Assembly (NCBI GenBank): GCA_934479825.1
Contig: CAKSOW010000026.1
Location: 1 to 36,102 of the forward strand
DNA: 36,102 nt
Reading direction: 5' to 3'
Source: an uncultured Eubacteriales bacterium
GTDB taxonomy: Bacteria > Bacillota > Clostridia > Oscillospirales > CAG-382
The translations under genes and the position numbers were made by a program. Every line of letters begins with the position of its first letter. The stretch's first letter is position 1. Below the pieces are notes generated by a model. It did not search any database. It had not been told where the DNA came from and was given only the letters and a program-made list of their open reading frames with translations. Shown here one piece after another: positions 6,578-15,300 of this stretch.

Positions 6578-8146
6578 TTAAAATTTATTTTCAATCTCTG
6601 CAATTATCTTGTCAATTTCATCTCGTAAAATCTGCTCCCTTGCCACGATTTCCGCAATCTCTGCATTGAGCTTCACAATGTCGATTTTCTCTCTGGTGTC
6701 CTCCGCTTCAACATAGGTGGACACAGAAAGATTGTAGTCGTTTTCTGCGATTTCCTCATAGCTTGCCAGATGGGAAAAGTGTGCTTCCTCTGCACGGGCG
6801 GCAAAGGTCTCCACGATTCTGTCCATGTTCGCCTGGGTCAGCTTATTGTTGTTCGTAACCTTAATGCACTCGTTAGACGCATCAATAAACAGGGTCTTGT
6901 TGTCGGACTTGCCTTTCTTCAAAACCATGATGCAGGTTGCAATGGAAGTACCGAAGAACAGATTGCTCGGCAACTGGATGATGCAGTCGATAAAGTTATT
7001 GTCGATCAGATACTTTCTGATTTTCTGCTCTGCACCACCACGGTACATGATACCGGGGAAGCAGACGATAGCTGCCGTGCCGCCTGTTGCAAGCCAAGAA
7101 AGAGAGTGCATAATAAAAGCAAGGTCAGCCTTGGACTTCGGCGCAAGAACACCCGCAGGAGAAAAACGAGGGTCGTTGATCAGCAGGGGGTTATCGTCGC
7201 CCGCCCACTTGATCGAGTAAGGAGGATTGGAAACGATCAGCTCAAACGGCTCATCATCCCAATGCTGCGGTGCGGTCAAGGTGTCCTCGCAGGCAATGTC
7301 AAACTTATCAAAGCCCACGTCATGCAGGAACATATTGATACGGCAAAGGTTGTAAGTCGTGATATTGATTTCCTGTCCGTAAAAGCCGTTTCTGACGGCA
7401 TCCTTACCGAGAATCTTTTCCGCTTTCAGAAGCAGAGAACCCGAACCACATGCCGGGTCATAGACCTTGTTGATCTCAGTCTTGCCGACTGTGCCAAGTC
7501 TGGTAAGCAACTCGGAAACGTCAGCAGGGGTAAAGAACTCGCCGCCGGATTTGCCTGCACCCGAGGCGTACATGGTCATCAGATATTCGTAGGCATCGCC
7601 AAAGGCATCAATATCATGGTCTTTCACATCGCCAAGGTTCATATTGGCAACGCCGTGCAACAACTTGGCAAGGCGTTCGTTTCTCTTGGCAACGGTAGAA
7701 CCGAGCTTGTTGCTGTTTACGTCAAAATCGGCAAACAAGCCGTCAAAGCTGCTTTCGGAAGTAGAACCCTTTGCGGATGCTTCGATGTGGTTGAACACAC
7801 GCTCCAAGGTCTCATTCAAATTTTCGTCATTGTCGGCTCTGCCGTTGACGTTGCAGAATAGTTCAGACGGAGGAATGAAAAAGCCTTTTTCTTCAACCAA
7901 GCCCTCACGAGCTTCTTCTGCATCGGCATCGGACATCTTTGCATAATCAAAATCGGTATTGCCGGCATCCTGTTCACCGGCGTTGATGTAGTTGGTCAGA
8001 TTTTCGGAGATATATCTGTAAAACATCGTTCCAAGGACGTAATTCTTGAAATCCCATCCGTCCACAGCACCACGAAGCTCGTCTGCAATCGCCCATATCG
8101 CACGGTGCAGCTCATCACGTTCTTGTTCTTTCTTTGTATCAATCAT
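6578..8146 (-). CDS. hsdM: Type I R-M methyltransferase subunit (HsdM)
   Basis: A 522-residue N6-adenine methyltransferase subunit that modifies host DNA together with HsdS. The N-terminal helical domain (from RDELHRAIWAIADELRG) precedes the Rossmann core with the SAM motif DPACGSG near residue 230 and the catalytic NPPY near 307-310. The longer upstream frame is rejected: the ATG at 8146 overlaps the xre stop by 8 bp (ATGATTGA), the usual coupled arrangement, and gives the family-typical N-terminus. Intact. It heads the structural genes of the operon. Confidence 0.95.
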   Translation of the reverse strand: MIDTKKEQERDELHRAIWAIADELRGAVDGWDFKNYVLGTMFYRYISENLTNYINAGEQDAGNTDFDYAKMSDADAEEAREGLVEEKGFFIPPSELFCNVNGRADNDENLNETLERVFNHIEASAKGSTSESSFDGLFADFDVNSNKLGSTVAKRNERLAKLLHGVANMNLGDVKDHDIDAFGDAYEYLMTMYASGAGKSGGEFFTPADVSELLTRLGTVGKTEINKVYDPACGSGSLLLKAEKILGKDAVRNGFYGQEINITTYNLCRINMFLHDVGFDKFDIACEDTLTAPQHWDDEPFELIVSNPPYSIKWAGDDNPLLINDPRFSPAGVLAPKSKADLAFIMHSLSWLATGGTAAIVCFPGIMYRGGAEQKIRKYLIDNNFIDCIIQLPSNLFFGTSIATCIMVLKKGKSDNKTLFIDASNECIKVTNNNKLTQANMDRIVETFAARAEEAHFSHLASYEEIAENDYNLSVSTYVEAEDTREKIDIVKLNAEIAEIVAREQILRDEIDKIIAEIENKF

Positions 8147-8366
8147 GGCGTTTCTGCTCCTTTTCATCGGGTATAAATTCCAGAATATCGTCCACGCCGC
8201 AATCGAGGGCATAACAGATTTTCTCAATGCTGTCTAATGCCACATAATTGTCTCGTTTCAGTCTGGTGATAATATTTGCGCTAAAGCCGCCTTTTTCAAT
8301 CAGCTCGGCGTTGGTCATGCCTTTATCAATCATAAGGTGGAATAATCTTTTATAGCTAACTGCCAT
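8139..8366 (-). CDS. Xre-family (HTH) regulator of the R-M operon
   Basis: A 75-residue single-domain helix-turn-helix protein of the Cro/CI type (MTNAELIEKGGFSANIITRL, then ALDSIEKICYALDCGVDDIL). It is probably an autorepressor that times expression of the restriction genes, the usual job of such a small gene placed first in an R-M operon. The ATG at 8366 is chosen over a GTG two codons upstream because it is 8 bases from AGGAGG (the GTG is only 2). An inverted repeat within the promoter spacer upstream is a plausible operator. Confidence 0.88.
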   Translation of the reverse strand: MAVSYKRLFHLMIDKGMTNAELIEKGGFSANIITRLKRDNYVALDSIEKICYALDCGVDDILEFIPDEKEQKRHD

Positions 8367-8396
8367 AATCACAACCTCCTTTTCGCTCTAAATGTT

Positions 8397-8425
8397 ATTA
8401 TATCACAGAAACGTGAATTTTTCAA
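8397..8425 (-). promoter_or_regulatory. R-M operon promoter with a possible Xre operator
   Basis: On the minus strand -35 TTGAAA (8425-8420) and -10 TATAAT (8402-8397) are 17 bp apart. The spacer holds TCACAGAAACGTGA on the plus strand (8403-8416), an inverted repeat TCAC-N6-GTGA. A repressor bound there would block RNA polymerase. The promoter is well supported; the operator is inferred. Confidence 0.65.
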
Positions 8426-8470
8426 GATATATGGAAGAATTGGCGCAGAAAGTTCGACAAAAGCCAAAAA

Positions 8471-8498
8471 GGAACCTATGCGTTCGAGCATAAGTTCC
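8471..8498 (-). terminator. Rho-independent terminator after the DUF6809 gene
   Basis: GGAACCTATGC (8471-8481) pairs with GCATAAGTTCC (8488-8498), with one mismatch and a 6-nt loop. On the minus strand it is followed by TTTTTGGC. It ends the tnpV-DUF6809 unit before the R-M promoter. Confidence 0.75.
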
Positions 8499-8515
8499 TC
8501 CTTGGGGCTATTCAA

Positions 8516-8779
8516 TTATTCTTCCATGACTTCCAACATCATTTTTGCGCCCAGCTTAAAGCTGTTCTGGAACAGCAAGCAGTCGGTCATTGTTTGGAAC
8601 TCTCTTACACAATCTGTATATCGGGAGAACAATTCTTTCTGTTCATCCGTCATGCTTGCCAGAAGTTTTTCTTCGTTTCTGCAGATCAGCTCCAACAGTT
8701 TCTTGTATTCCTTGCAAGAGGATGTATCATACTCGGTTGGCTCAATATTGCCATACCAAAATTCTTCAAGCAATTTCAT
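8516..8779 (-). CDS. DUF6809 family protein
   Basis: An 87-residue, largely helical protein matching my recollection of DUF6809, small proteins found almost only in mobile elements of Firmicutes. It begins MKLLEEFWYGNIEPTEYD and ends FKLGAKMMLEVMEE, both typical of the family. Function unknown. The ATG at 8779 is chosen because AGGAGG lies seven bases upstream, and it overlaps the tnpV stop (GTATGA), so the two are coupled. A longer frame to 8860 lacks a ribosome site and would overlap tnpV. Confidence 0.75.
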   Translation of the reverse strand: MKLLEEFWYGNIEPTEYDTSSCKEYKKLLELICRNEEKLLASMTDEQKELFSRYTDCVREFQTMTDCLLFQNSFKLGAKMMLEVMEE

Positions 8780-9141
8780 ACCGAACCCTCCTCGTAGATC
8801 ATTTCTCGCAGAACAATTTCCTCTGCTCGATTGCGGATGCTGTTCATAGCTCCTACCCACGCCATCTGGTCGTGCTGTTTCATATCTTCCGTTACGCCCT
8901 CGGACACTTTCATTTGCTCAATAATAAATTCAAGACGATTCTGTGCCTGCTCATTCAAATCAGCCAGATATGTCCACAGTTCGCCGCTAAGACACAGATC
9001 ATTGAAGCGGATAGGGCTATGCTCCTTGATATAATCTCTGAGCATCCGTCCCCATCGACCAATAGGTCTGCTTTCTTCCGGCAAACGAATATCTGGAATG
9101 TAATAGTCTCCGCAACAAATATAGTTCAGCTCTTGCATCAT
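8776..9141 (-). CDS. tnpV: TnpV-like transposon-encoded protein
   Basis: A 121-residue protein resembling TnpV, an accessory protein of the Tn4451 group and related integrative elements whose role is not established. Recognisable stretches are GDYYIPDIRLPEE, RPIGRWGRMLRDYIKEH and QMAWVGAMNSIRNRAEEIVL. Either of two adjacent ATGs (9141 or 9138) could start it; GGAGGT lies 4-7 bases upstream. The longer frame to 9213 lacks a site and would start inside a terminator. No tnpX or other large resolvase accompanies it here. Confidence 0.8.
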   Translation of the reverse strand: MMQELNYICCGDYYIPDIRLPEESRPIGRWGRMLRDYIKEHSPIRFNDLCLSGELWTYLADLNEQAQNRLEFIIEQMKVSEGVTEDMKQHDQMAWVGAMNSIRNRAEEIVLREMIYEEGSV

Positions 9142-9187
9142 ATGTACCTCCAATCGCAGTTCAAAAAAGCTCTTAAAGATAGAAAAA

Positions 9188-9221
9188 GGCGATACCTGGT
9201 TGGTAAAAACCAAGTATCGCC
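9188..9221. terminator. Bidirectional terminator near the element end
   Basis: GGCGATAC (9188-9195) pairs with GTATCGCC (9214-9221), with a further 5-bp stem inside after one mismatch. The plus strand continues AATTTTTCT and the minus strand continues TTTTTCT, so it can stop transcripts from either side. It insulates tnpV from the flanking chromosome. Confidence 0.7.
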
Positions 9222-9245
9222 AATTTTTCTTGTCGCACCCTGTAC

Positions 9246-9298
9246 GGCAGCTACCCTATGTCAGTATTCGTTAGATACTGTTTTATTGGAAGCTACCC
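9246..9298. other. Candidate recombination (att-like) site
   Basis: Two near-identical direct repeats, GGCAGCTACCC (9246-9256) and GGAAGCTACCC (9288-9298), flank a perfect inverted repeat CAGTAT-N7-ATACTG (9262-9280). A core inverted repeat around a 7-nt spacer with direct-repeat arms is the layout of tyrosine-recombinase attachment sites. It lies at the transition from mobile to chromosomal genes. Alternatively it is a remnant regulatory region of the flavodoxin operon. No second copy is visible for comparison. Confidence 0.3.
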
Positions 9299-9327
9299 GA
9301 AGCGTGGTTTTTTTATGCTGTTCTATT

Positions 9328-9759
9328 TTAAAGCGCGGCTACTTTTTTACCCAGTTCTTCGCAAGCCTTTTGTGCGTCGTCATCCGGCGCTTCGTTGGCA
9401 ATGACGCCCTCGCCGCCGATCAAATTCGCTCCGGCTTCCATAACGCGCGCCTCCCAAGAACGCATCCATTCGCCGTCTCCCCAGCCGTATGAGCCGAAAA
9501 GGCCGACGTTTTTACCGGAGAGATGTGCTTCAAGGTCAGAAAAGAAAGGTTCAAATTCGCTTTCTTCCAAAACTTCTGCTCCCATAGCCGGACAACCTAA
9601 CAATAAATTGTCATATGCTGCCGCGTCGGACGCTGTAATCTCCGATACCGTAAATAACGCCGATTCCGGTGATACAGAACGCGCACCTGCGAGTACCGAC
9701 ATTGCCATAGACTCCGTATTACCGGTGCCGCTCCAATAAATGATTGCTGTTTTACCCAT
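9328..9759 (-). CDS. Flavodoxin
   Basis: A 143-residue FMN-binding electron carrier, the iron-free substitute for ferredoxin. The phosphate-binding loop SGTGNTE is at residues 10-16, and the segments LLLGCPAMG and FGSYGWGDGEW fit the isoalloxazine-binding loops of short-chain flavodoxins. The ATG at 9759 follows AGGAGG by 8 bases. It is the second gene of a unit with DUF3793 (23 bp gap), whose promoter carries iron-box-like sequences, so it is probably made under iron shortage. Confidence 0.93.
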   Translation of the reverse strand: MGKTAIIYWSGTGNTESMAMSVLAGARSVSPESALFTVSEITASDAAAYDNLLLGCPAMGAEVLEESEFEPFFSDLEAHLSGKNVGLFGSYGWGDGEWMRSWEARVMEAGANLIGGEGVIANEAPDDDAQKACEELGKKVAAL

Positions 9760-9782
9760 CGTAAAACCCTCCTAAAAATTTA

Positions 9783-10334
9783 TTATGCTGCACAGAAAAT
9801 CTGTACGAGACTTTTCCCCTCTTCTACACGGCTAAGCAAAGCCTTCCGGCACTTTTTGTACCGGGCAAAAAGAACTTTTGCCTTTGCCGGGTCGCCATAG
9901 ACTTTCCATTCACCGCAAAGAACGCATCCTTTGCCGTGATAGCGGATGAACCCTTTGATATCCTCCGTCGGATACCCTAAAAAAGCGCCGATCTCATGCG
10001 GAAAATCCTTTTCCGTCATGCGCTCTTTTAAGTGTGCAATCTTCCGGGTCAAAGTAAAATTCGGGTCATAGCCGTATCGGCTTAAAAGTTTGCGGATATC
10101 TGCTCTTTCAAGATAGGACTCCAAAAGAATCGGGCGATACACAAAGAGTAACACCCTTTTTTCACATTCGCAGAGAATATCCGCGCATATTCCCACTTTA
10201 CCAAGCGTTTCATTCAAACGCGAAATTCTGTCATGCACATCCGGAAAATCCGCTTTTTGCAGAGAAACCAGATTTCCCGGTTTGATTCCGGCCAATGCCG
10301 GCGCACAGAAATAAGCAATATTTCTCTCAAACAT
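9783..10334 (-). CDS. DUF3793 family protein
   Basis: A 183-residue protein recognised as DUF3793, a Clostridia family of unknown function that commonly accompanies flavodoxin or iron genes. Visible traits are the family opening FERNIAYFCAPALAGIKPGNL, RYGYD, and FPHEIGAFLGYPTEDIKGFI, with a conserved cysteine pair near GKGCVLCGEW. The ATG at 10334 follows AAAGGA; an ATG five codons upstream has no ribosome site. It is transcribed first in the unit, directly below two operator-like palindromes, so iron control is likely. Confidence 0.8.
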   Translation of the reverse strand: MFERNIAYFCAPALAGIKPGNLVSLQKADFPDVHDRISRLNETLGKVGICADILCECEKRVLLFVYRPILLESYLERADIRKLLSRYGYDPNFTLTRKIAHLKERMTEKDFPHEIGAFLGYPTEDIKGFIRYHGKGCVLCGEWKVYGDPAKAKVLFARYKKCRKALLSRVEEGKSLVQIFCAA

Positions 10335-10352
10335 AGGCAGTCCTTTCATTCG

Positions 10353-10402
10353 GTTAGTTGCAACTAACTTTGCATCAAAAATATTAGTTAGTCTAAACTA
10401 AC
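10353..10402. promoter_or_regulatory. Two DtxR-like iron operators
   Basis: A perfect 16-bp palindrome GTTAGTTGCAACTAAC (10353-10368) and an imperfect one GTTAGTCTAAACTAAC (10387-10402) lie between the promoter and the DUF3793 start. On the minus strand the second, with its flank, reads TTAGTTTAGACTAACTAA, close to the DtxR/IdeR consensus TTAGGTTAGSCTAACCTAA. It sits just after the -10 box, so a metal-bound repressor would block transcription. The regulator is not in the window. Confidence 0.7.
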
Positions 10403-10409
10403 TTTATGC

Positions 10410-10438
10410 ATTATAACATATTCTTTTGCATTTGTAAA
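10410..10438 (-). promoter_or_regulatory. Promoter of the DUF3793-flavodoxin operon
   Basis: On the minus strand -35 TTTACA (10438-10433), a 17-bp spacer and -10 TATAAT (10415-10410). It directly abuts the terminator of the upstream mscS gene and leads straight into the operator pair. Confidence 0.75.
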
Positions 10439-10468
10439 GAGGTTTGGCAAAAAAACTTGCCAAACCTC
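10439..10468 (-). terminator. Terminator of the gntR-mscS operon
   Basis: A 12-bp perfect stem GAGGTTTGGCAA/TTGCCAAACCTC with a short A-rich loop on the plus strand, 6 bp after the mscS stop. The following minus-strand bases TTTAC form both a short T-run and the -35 box of the next promoter, so termination and initiation are packed back to back. Confidence 0.7.
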
Positions 10469-10474
10469 CGAAAT

Positions 10475-11308
10475 TTATTTTGAAATATGCACATCCACTT
10501 GCGGAAACGGGATTTCTATACCGTTCTGATCAAGAGATTCCTTCATTCTCTTTGTCATCTGATAGCGTACCGGCCAATAATCTGCAGTATTCACCCAAAT
10601 GCGTAAGATCAGATTTACCGAGCTGTCACCGAGACTGTCAACGATTGCTTCGGGCGCAGGTGTTTTTAAGATTCCATCCTCTTTTTCTGCAAGATTCATA
10701 AGAACTTGCAGTGCTTGACCGATATCCGCGCTGTACGAAATGCCGACACACAGATCCATGCGCCTTGTCGGCTGTCTTGTCACGTCCACAACCGGTGCAT
10801 TGGAGATCGTACCGTTCGGAATGGTGACAATCCGGTTATCCAAGGTTCGGATGACTGTATACAGAACATTGATTTCCTGAACCGTTCCCTCATAATTTCC
10901 AGAAACGATATAATCGCCGATTTTGAAAGGTTTAAAGATCAAAATCATCAAACCGCCGGCAAAATTAGATAGCGACCCTTGTAAGGCAAGACCAACCGCG
11001 AGTCCGCAGGATGCAAGCGCGGTAACAAGCGATGTCTCCGGTACGCCCAAGGCCGTCGCGGCGGTGATATACAGAATCGCATACAGCACAACGCGCAAGA
11101 AGCTGTTTAAGAACGACCGCACGCTTTCATCGAGTTTGTTGTAGGTATGCCCCTTATTCAGCAGTTTAATAACGATTTTTATGAGCTTGGAACCGATGAT
11201 GAGAATAGCAACCGCCAAAAGAATTTTAAAAATGGATGTTGTCCCGACCGTTTTTACGGTTTGAAACAGATGCTCCAAAAACGTGGCGTAATTTTGTGTA
11301 TCCGGCAT
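10475..11308 (-). CDS. mscS: Small-conductance mechanosensitive channel (MscS family)
   Basis: A 277-residue membrane channel that opens under hypo-osmotic stress. Three membrane segments lie at about 22-44, 65-90 and 95-118. The pore helix with its small-residue pattern (LASCGLAVGLALQGSLSNFA) runs into FKIGD and the beta domain (ILYTVIRTLDNRIVTIPNG), the classic MscS signature. Length matches E. coli MscS (286). The ATG at 11308 follows AAGGAG and lies 9 bp after the gntR stop, so it is co-transcribed with the regulator. Confidence 0.93.
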   Translation of the reverse strand: MPDTQNYATFLEHLFQTVKTVGTTSIFKILLAVAILIIGSKLIKIVIKLLNKGHTYNKLDESVRSFLNSFLRVVLYAILYITAATALGVPETSLVTALASCGLAVGLALQGSLSNFAGGLMILIFKPFKIGDYIVSGNYEGTVQEINVLYTVIRTLDNRIVTIPNGTISNAPVVDVTRQPTRRMDLCVGISYSADIGQALQVLMNLAEKEDGILKTPAPEAIVDSLGDSSVNLILRIWVNTADYWPVRYQMTKRMKESLDQNGIEIPFPQVDVHISK

Positions 11309-11317
11309 AGTAACTCC

Positions 11318-12178
11318 TTATAACAAATAATCTGACATACCGTGGCCGCGCGTGTCCTCGTTCTTGGGGGCAGCAGTAGAACCCTCGAAAAAGACCGGCG
11401 GCACCGTCACGGAAAATTCCGGAATGTGATTCCCGGCACCAGACCAAGCTCCGGATAGAAACAATTGGACAGCCGTTGTGTCAAAAAGACAACCGGTATA
11501 GCGTTTTCCGTCAGAAAGAAGCGCAAACACGGACATTTTATCCGGAACTGCTATTCGCAGAGCCGACGCACATTTTTCGATCTCCTCAGCCTCTTTGACC
11601 GTGCCTGTGATAACAGCTGTCGGGTATGTGCCGCGAGGCGAGCGCTGATAACGTTCAAAAGCGCTTCCTGCCTGAATCTCGGCATCAGTTAAAAGGAAGT
11701 CGGACGGTTCATATTTTGTATGCGTTGCCATTACGCCGGAAAAAGCAGCGAATATATCCGAATGACTGCTGATAAAGACTATTTTTTCGTGTCCGAGCTT
11801 GGTTAGACTGGTATAAATCTGTTGTGCCGCGGCAGACAGATCCGGCCGTACCGTACAAACGGTGGACAAAAGGACTTTTTCCGTGTCGTTCATTTCGGGC
11901 ACTTGGGGTTTGGCTGCACCGGACATCTTATTCTTCGTATGTTTTTTTGCCGCGTCAGACCCCGTGACAAAGCTGCCCAGGCCGCTTTTCTTGACAATTT
12001 TCCCCTCTGCCGCAAGCACATCCAAAGCCCGGCGCACTGTCAGGCGTTCGACGCCGTATTCTGTCATCAGCTGTCTTTCCGGCGGCAACTTGGAACCGAC
12101 AGGAAACGTCCCGTTTTCGATTTTTTTCAAGAGTTCTGCGCTGATATTCCGGTATACGGAATTTTTGTGTTCTGACAT
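11318..12178 (-). CDS. GntR-family regulator with a short C-terminal effector domain
   Basis: A 286-residue repressor-type protein. Residues 1-75 are a GntR winged helix (ISAELLKKIENGTFPVGSKL; PPERQLMTEYGVERLTVRRA). After a linker, residues about 100-286 resemble part of a LacI/periplasmic-sugar-binding fold (EKIVFISSHSD; FERYQRSPRGTYPTAVI), as in AraR. AraR-type proteins are near 360 residues, so the effector domain looks shortened. The ATG at 12178 follows GGGAGG by seven bases. Divergent from the GH99-like gene, it likely responds to a sugar and controls that gene and itself. The ligand cannot be read. Confidence 0.8.
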   Translation of the reverse strand: MSEHKNSVYRNISAELLKKIENGTFPVGSKLPPERQLMTEYGVERLTVRRALDVLAAEGKIVKKSGLGSFVTGSDAAKKHTKNKMSGAAKPQVPEMNDTEKVLLSTVCTVRPDLSAAAQQIYTSLTKLGHEKIVFISSHSDIFAAFSGVMATHTKYEPSDFLLTDAEIQAGSAFERYQRSPRGTYPTAVITGTVKEAEEIEKCASALRIAVPDKMSVFALLSDGKRYTGCLFDTTAVQLFLSGAWSGAGNHIPEFSVTVPPVFFEGSTAAPKNEDTRGHGMSDYLL

Positions 12179-12198
12179 GACTCTACCTCCCGTTTTTG

Positions 12199-12238
12199 TA
12201 TACAGGTATATTTTATCATATATTAAGTGAACTGTCAA
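12199..12238 (-). promoter_or_regulatory. gntR promoter with a putative operator
   Basis: On the minus strand -35 TTGACA (12238-12233), a 17-bp spacer, -10 TAAAAT (12215-12210). Touching the -10 is TATACAGGTATA (12199-12210), an inverted repeat TATAC/GTATA with 2 bp between, placed where a repressor would shut down its own gene. The promoter is strong; the operator is inferred. Confidence 0.65.
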
Positions 12239-12299
12239 GTCCGGCATAACACTTTTGGAGTCACTTGTGCAACAATTTGATTATTTTTTTAAAAAGCGG

Positions 12300-12328
12300 T
12301 TGACAAACAGCTTTTTATGCATTACAAT
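12300..12328 (+). promoter_or_regulatory. Promoter of the GH99-like gene
   Basis: -35 TTGACA (12300-12305), 17-bp spacer, -10 TACAAT (12323-12328). It gives a leader of about 55 nt to the ATG at 12392. It diverges from the gntR promoter 60 bp away. Confidence 0.7.
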
Positions 12329-12391
12329 CAACTTGGCAGAATCTGCCGCAATAAACCGGAGAGAAATATAAAAAGAAAAGAGGAAACAATC

Positions 12392-15300
12392 ATGGATAGA
12401 ACTTATGGACGGATATCCAAAGCCATCTATTTGATCGATGATAATGAACATCCTTATGCCGGCTGGGAATTTGACAACCGCGGTCTTGCCTTGAAAGACA
12501 GAACTGTTTATGCCCAGTTCGATTTTACCAAGGTAAATCCCGAATTTGATACCTTGTTGACGCGCAAATTCCGCAAACAGACCGACAGTGTTGTAACACT
12601 TGAATTCAACTATTTTCTTGACTGCCCCGACGGATTTGCCATCCGTTTGTATGACAGCGGCAAAAAAACAGCTCTTGCCCTGTTTACACGCGGCGGAGCC
12701 TATGAATTATCCGACGGAACCAAAACCGGTCTTACGGTTTCAGACGGCAAAAACAGTTTTAAAGTCGTAGTTGATTTGAAAAAACGCCTGTATACCGCTT
12801 ATATCAACAACCGTGACGCTGGTGTTCACGCTTTGCCGGAATCGGTTTGCGATCTGCACTATATTTCTGTTGGCATTGAAAAAGGCTACACGGGAACGCT
12901 TGGTGCAAGGGGCGTAAAAATGTATGCCGATTATTTGTGCAACGAACGTTTTCTTGCTCCGTTTGAGGGAGAGATTCCCTGCGATTGGCATATCAGAACC
13001 GAAAACGGCACGGTCGGTATGAAAACATCGTCCGGCTATACGTTTTCCAAGGAGGACACCTACTATCTCGATTTTCAGAGCGGCAAGCACACCGTTCTCG
13101 AAAAGCCGCTTGAAAACGCATGCGGCGAATTATGCTTTGAATGGAAGTTTTTGGAGAAGAGTGAAAATGTACACACAAAATTCCTGCTTGACGATTTCGG
13201 AATAGTCGCCGAAAACGGAAAACTATCGTTTTCGGACGGAACGCCCATCTGCGAGTATCCGCGTGAAATCTGGAATACGCTTCGCCTCGAAATGACAAAA
13301 GACGGCACACTCGTCCGGCTCAACGGCAAGGATAAAGGCATTTTCCAGTTGCCGCATGCCAATGTTTTTTCGGTCTTGCGCATTGAAGCGGACAATGACA
13401 CGTACATCGCCCTTGACGATATTCTTTTGTTCGGTCTTGACGCGTTACCCGATGATTATGTGTCCGAACCTAAGCCGGTAAAACATAAAGGGTATCACGT
13501 CGGCTTACATGTGTTCTCGTCGTGGCGTTACGGCTTTTGGCGCGGTAGACACGACGCAACCTGGGATGTCTGCTCTCCCTATGACGAGATTACACCGTAC
13601 CTCGGATACTATGACGAGGGCATTCCGGAGGTAGCCGACTGGGAAAACAAGTGGTTCTGCGAACATGGTATCGATTTTCAGCTCCAATGCTGGTATGGTC
13701 CGACCGTTATCGACGAACCGATCAAATTCCCCGGATTTTCTCATGCACTGCATGACGGCTATTTCAATTCGGTTTACAAAAACTATTCCAAATTTGCAAT
13801 CATGTGGGAAAACAATTTCACCAATTCCATTACCCCCGAGGCCTTTGAAAAATACTTGGTTCCTTTCTTTATTGAATATTATTTCAAAGATCCCGGCTAT
13901 TATAAAATCGACGGCAAGCCGGTGTTTTCCATCTACACCATCGGAACGCTGGCAAAGCCGGAATATTTCGGAAGTGCAGAAAAAGCACGGGAAGAACTGG
14001 ACTATCTTCGTAACGCCGTCAAGAAAGCCGGTATGCCGGATATCATCTTGCTCTGCGCCGGCGGCGGCTGTGCCGAAAACGACATAAAATTCCGCGAGGC
14101 GCTCGGCGTAGAGGGCACCTATGCCTATAACTGGGGAACGGAATCGTACACTTCCGAATATCAGGAAAATATGCTGTCCAACGCGATGGACACCTTTGAC
14201 AAATATGCAAAAAGCGTTGTACATGTCCCCACCGTCGGCGTCGGGTTCAACTGTGTTGCGCGCCACGACGCAAGACACCCCTCCATTTCACTTCCGGAAT
14301 ACGAGAAAATTCTTACCTGGACGCGCGACCACTATCTGACCGATAAACGGCAGTTCCCGGATCAGAATTCCTGGCAGAGCAAAATGGTGCTGTTATCGTG
14401 CTGGAACGAGTTTGATGAGGGACACTATATCAATCCATCCGGACTTCACGGCTTTGGATTTCTTGATACACTCCGCCGCGTTTTCTGCGAAGCGCCGGAG
14501 CACGTGGACAAGAAACCGACCGAAAGCCAAAAAAGCCGCATTGATATCCTCTATCCCGAAGGACACACATGGCTCAGACCGGAACGCCGCCTGGAACCGC
14601 CCAAGCCTGCTCCGGACGCACGGGTCTTAAAAGTCTATGATTTTGCCGACAATAGTGTCTACGACGCATTCCATTACGAAGTCAATGCAATCGAGAAATC
14701 GCATAAAAGCGGCGCCTTGTGCGGTATTTCCAATGGAATTGACCCACAGATTTTCTATTCGGGCAATATAGATATGGATGCCGATCACATTGCCTTTATC
14801 CGCGTTTTCATGAAAGTATACAGCGTTAACGGCAAAGAGATAAAGGGCGGTCCGCAGATTTTCTTTGCCACCGAAACCTCGCCAAAACTTTCCGGCGACA
14901 AAATGCTCTCGTCCTCCTATACGTTAAACAAAGACGGCTATGCAGAGGCTGTGTTCTCCTGCGCCTCCCAGCCGAACTGGAAAGGTCACGTAAACGTTTT
15001 CCGTCTTGATCCGATAAGCGGCGGCGGCTCATGGGAAATTCAGAAGATCGAACTGATCGAGGGGACGGCCAAGAAGGAAAAAGTATGCGTCAACGGCGTA
15101 GATGTCAATATCGGTTTGCCGCTTGCTGTACAAAACGGTGTTCCGTTTGTACCGATATATGCACGCAACTCGCTCATGAACCGCATGAATGCCGCTTATC
15201 GCTGGAATCGCGCCAAACGCGAGTTGGTTCTCATTATCGGAGAAACCGAAATGACCTTTACCGAGGGCAGTGATATCTGCTTATTAAACGGAAAACCAAT

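Larger units (their letters stand above)
1..9298. mobile_element. End of an integrated mobilizable element carrying a type I R-M system
   Basis: This stretch groups genes typical of clostridial integrative or mobilizable elements: the start of a relaxase, MobC, a type I restriction-modification operon, a DUF6809 protein and TnpV. All genes point left. Chromosomal-type genes (flavodoxin onwards) begin at 9328. The right limit is placed at a candidate recombination site (9246-9298), but no target duplication can be confirmed because the left end lies outside the window. No integrase or recombinase is visible, so it should be on the unseen side. The grouping is well supported; the exact boundary is inferred. 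Confidence 0.6.

Noticed and set aside
6770..7861. A 363-codon plus-strand frame opposite hsdM
   Set aside because: It is an antisense shadow of hsdM without a promoter or ribosome site.
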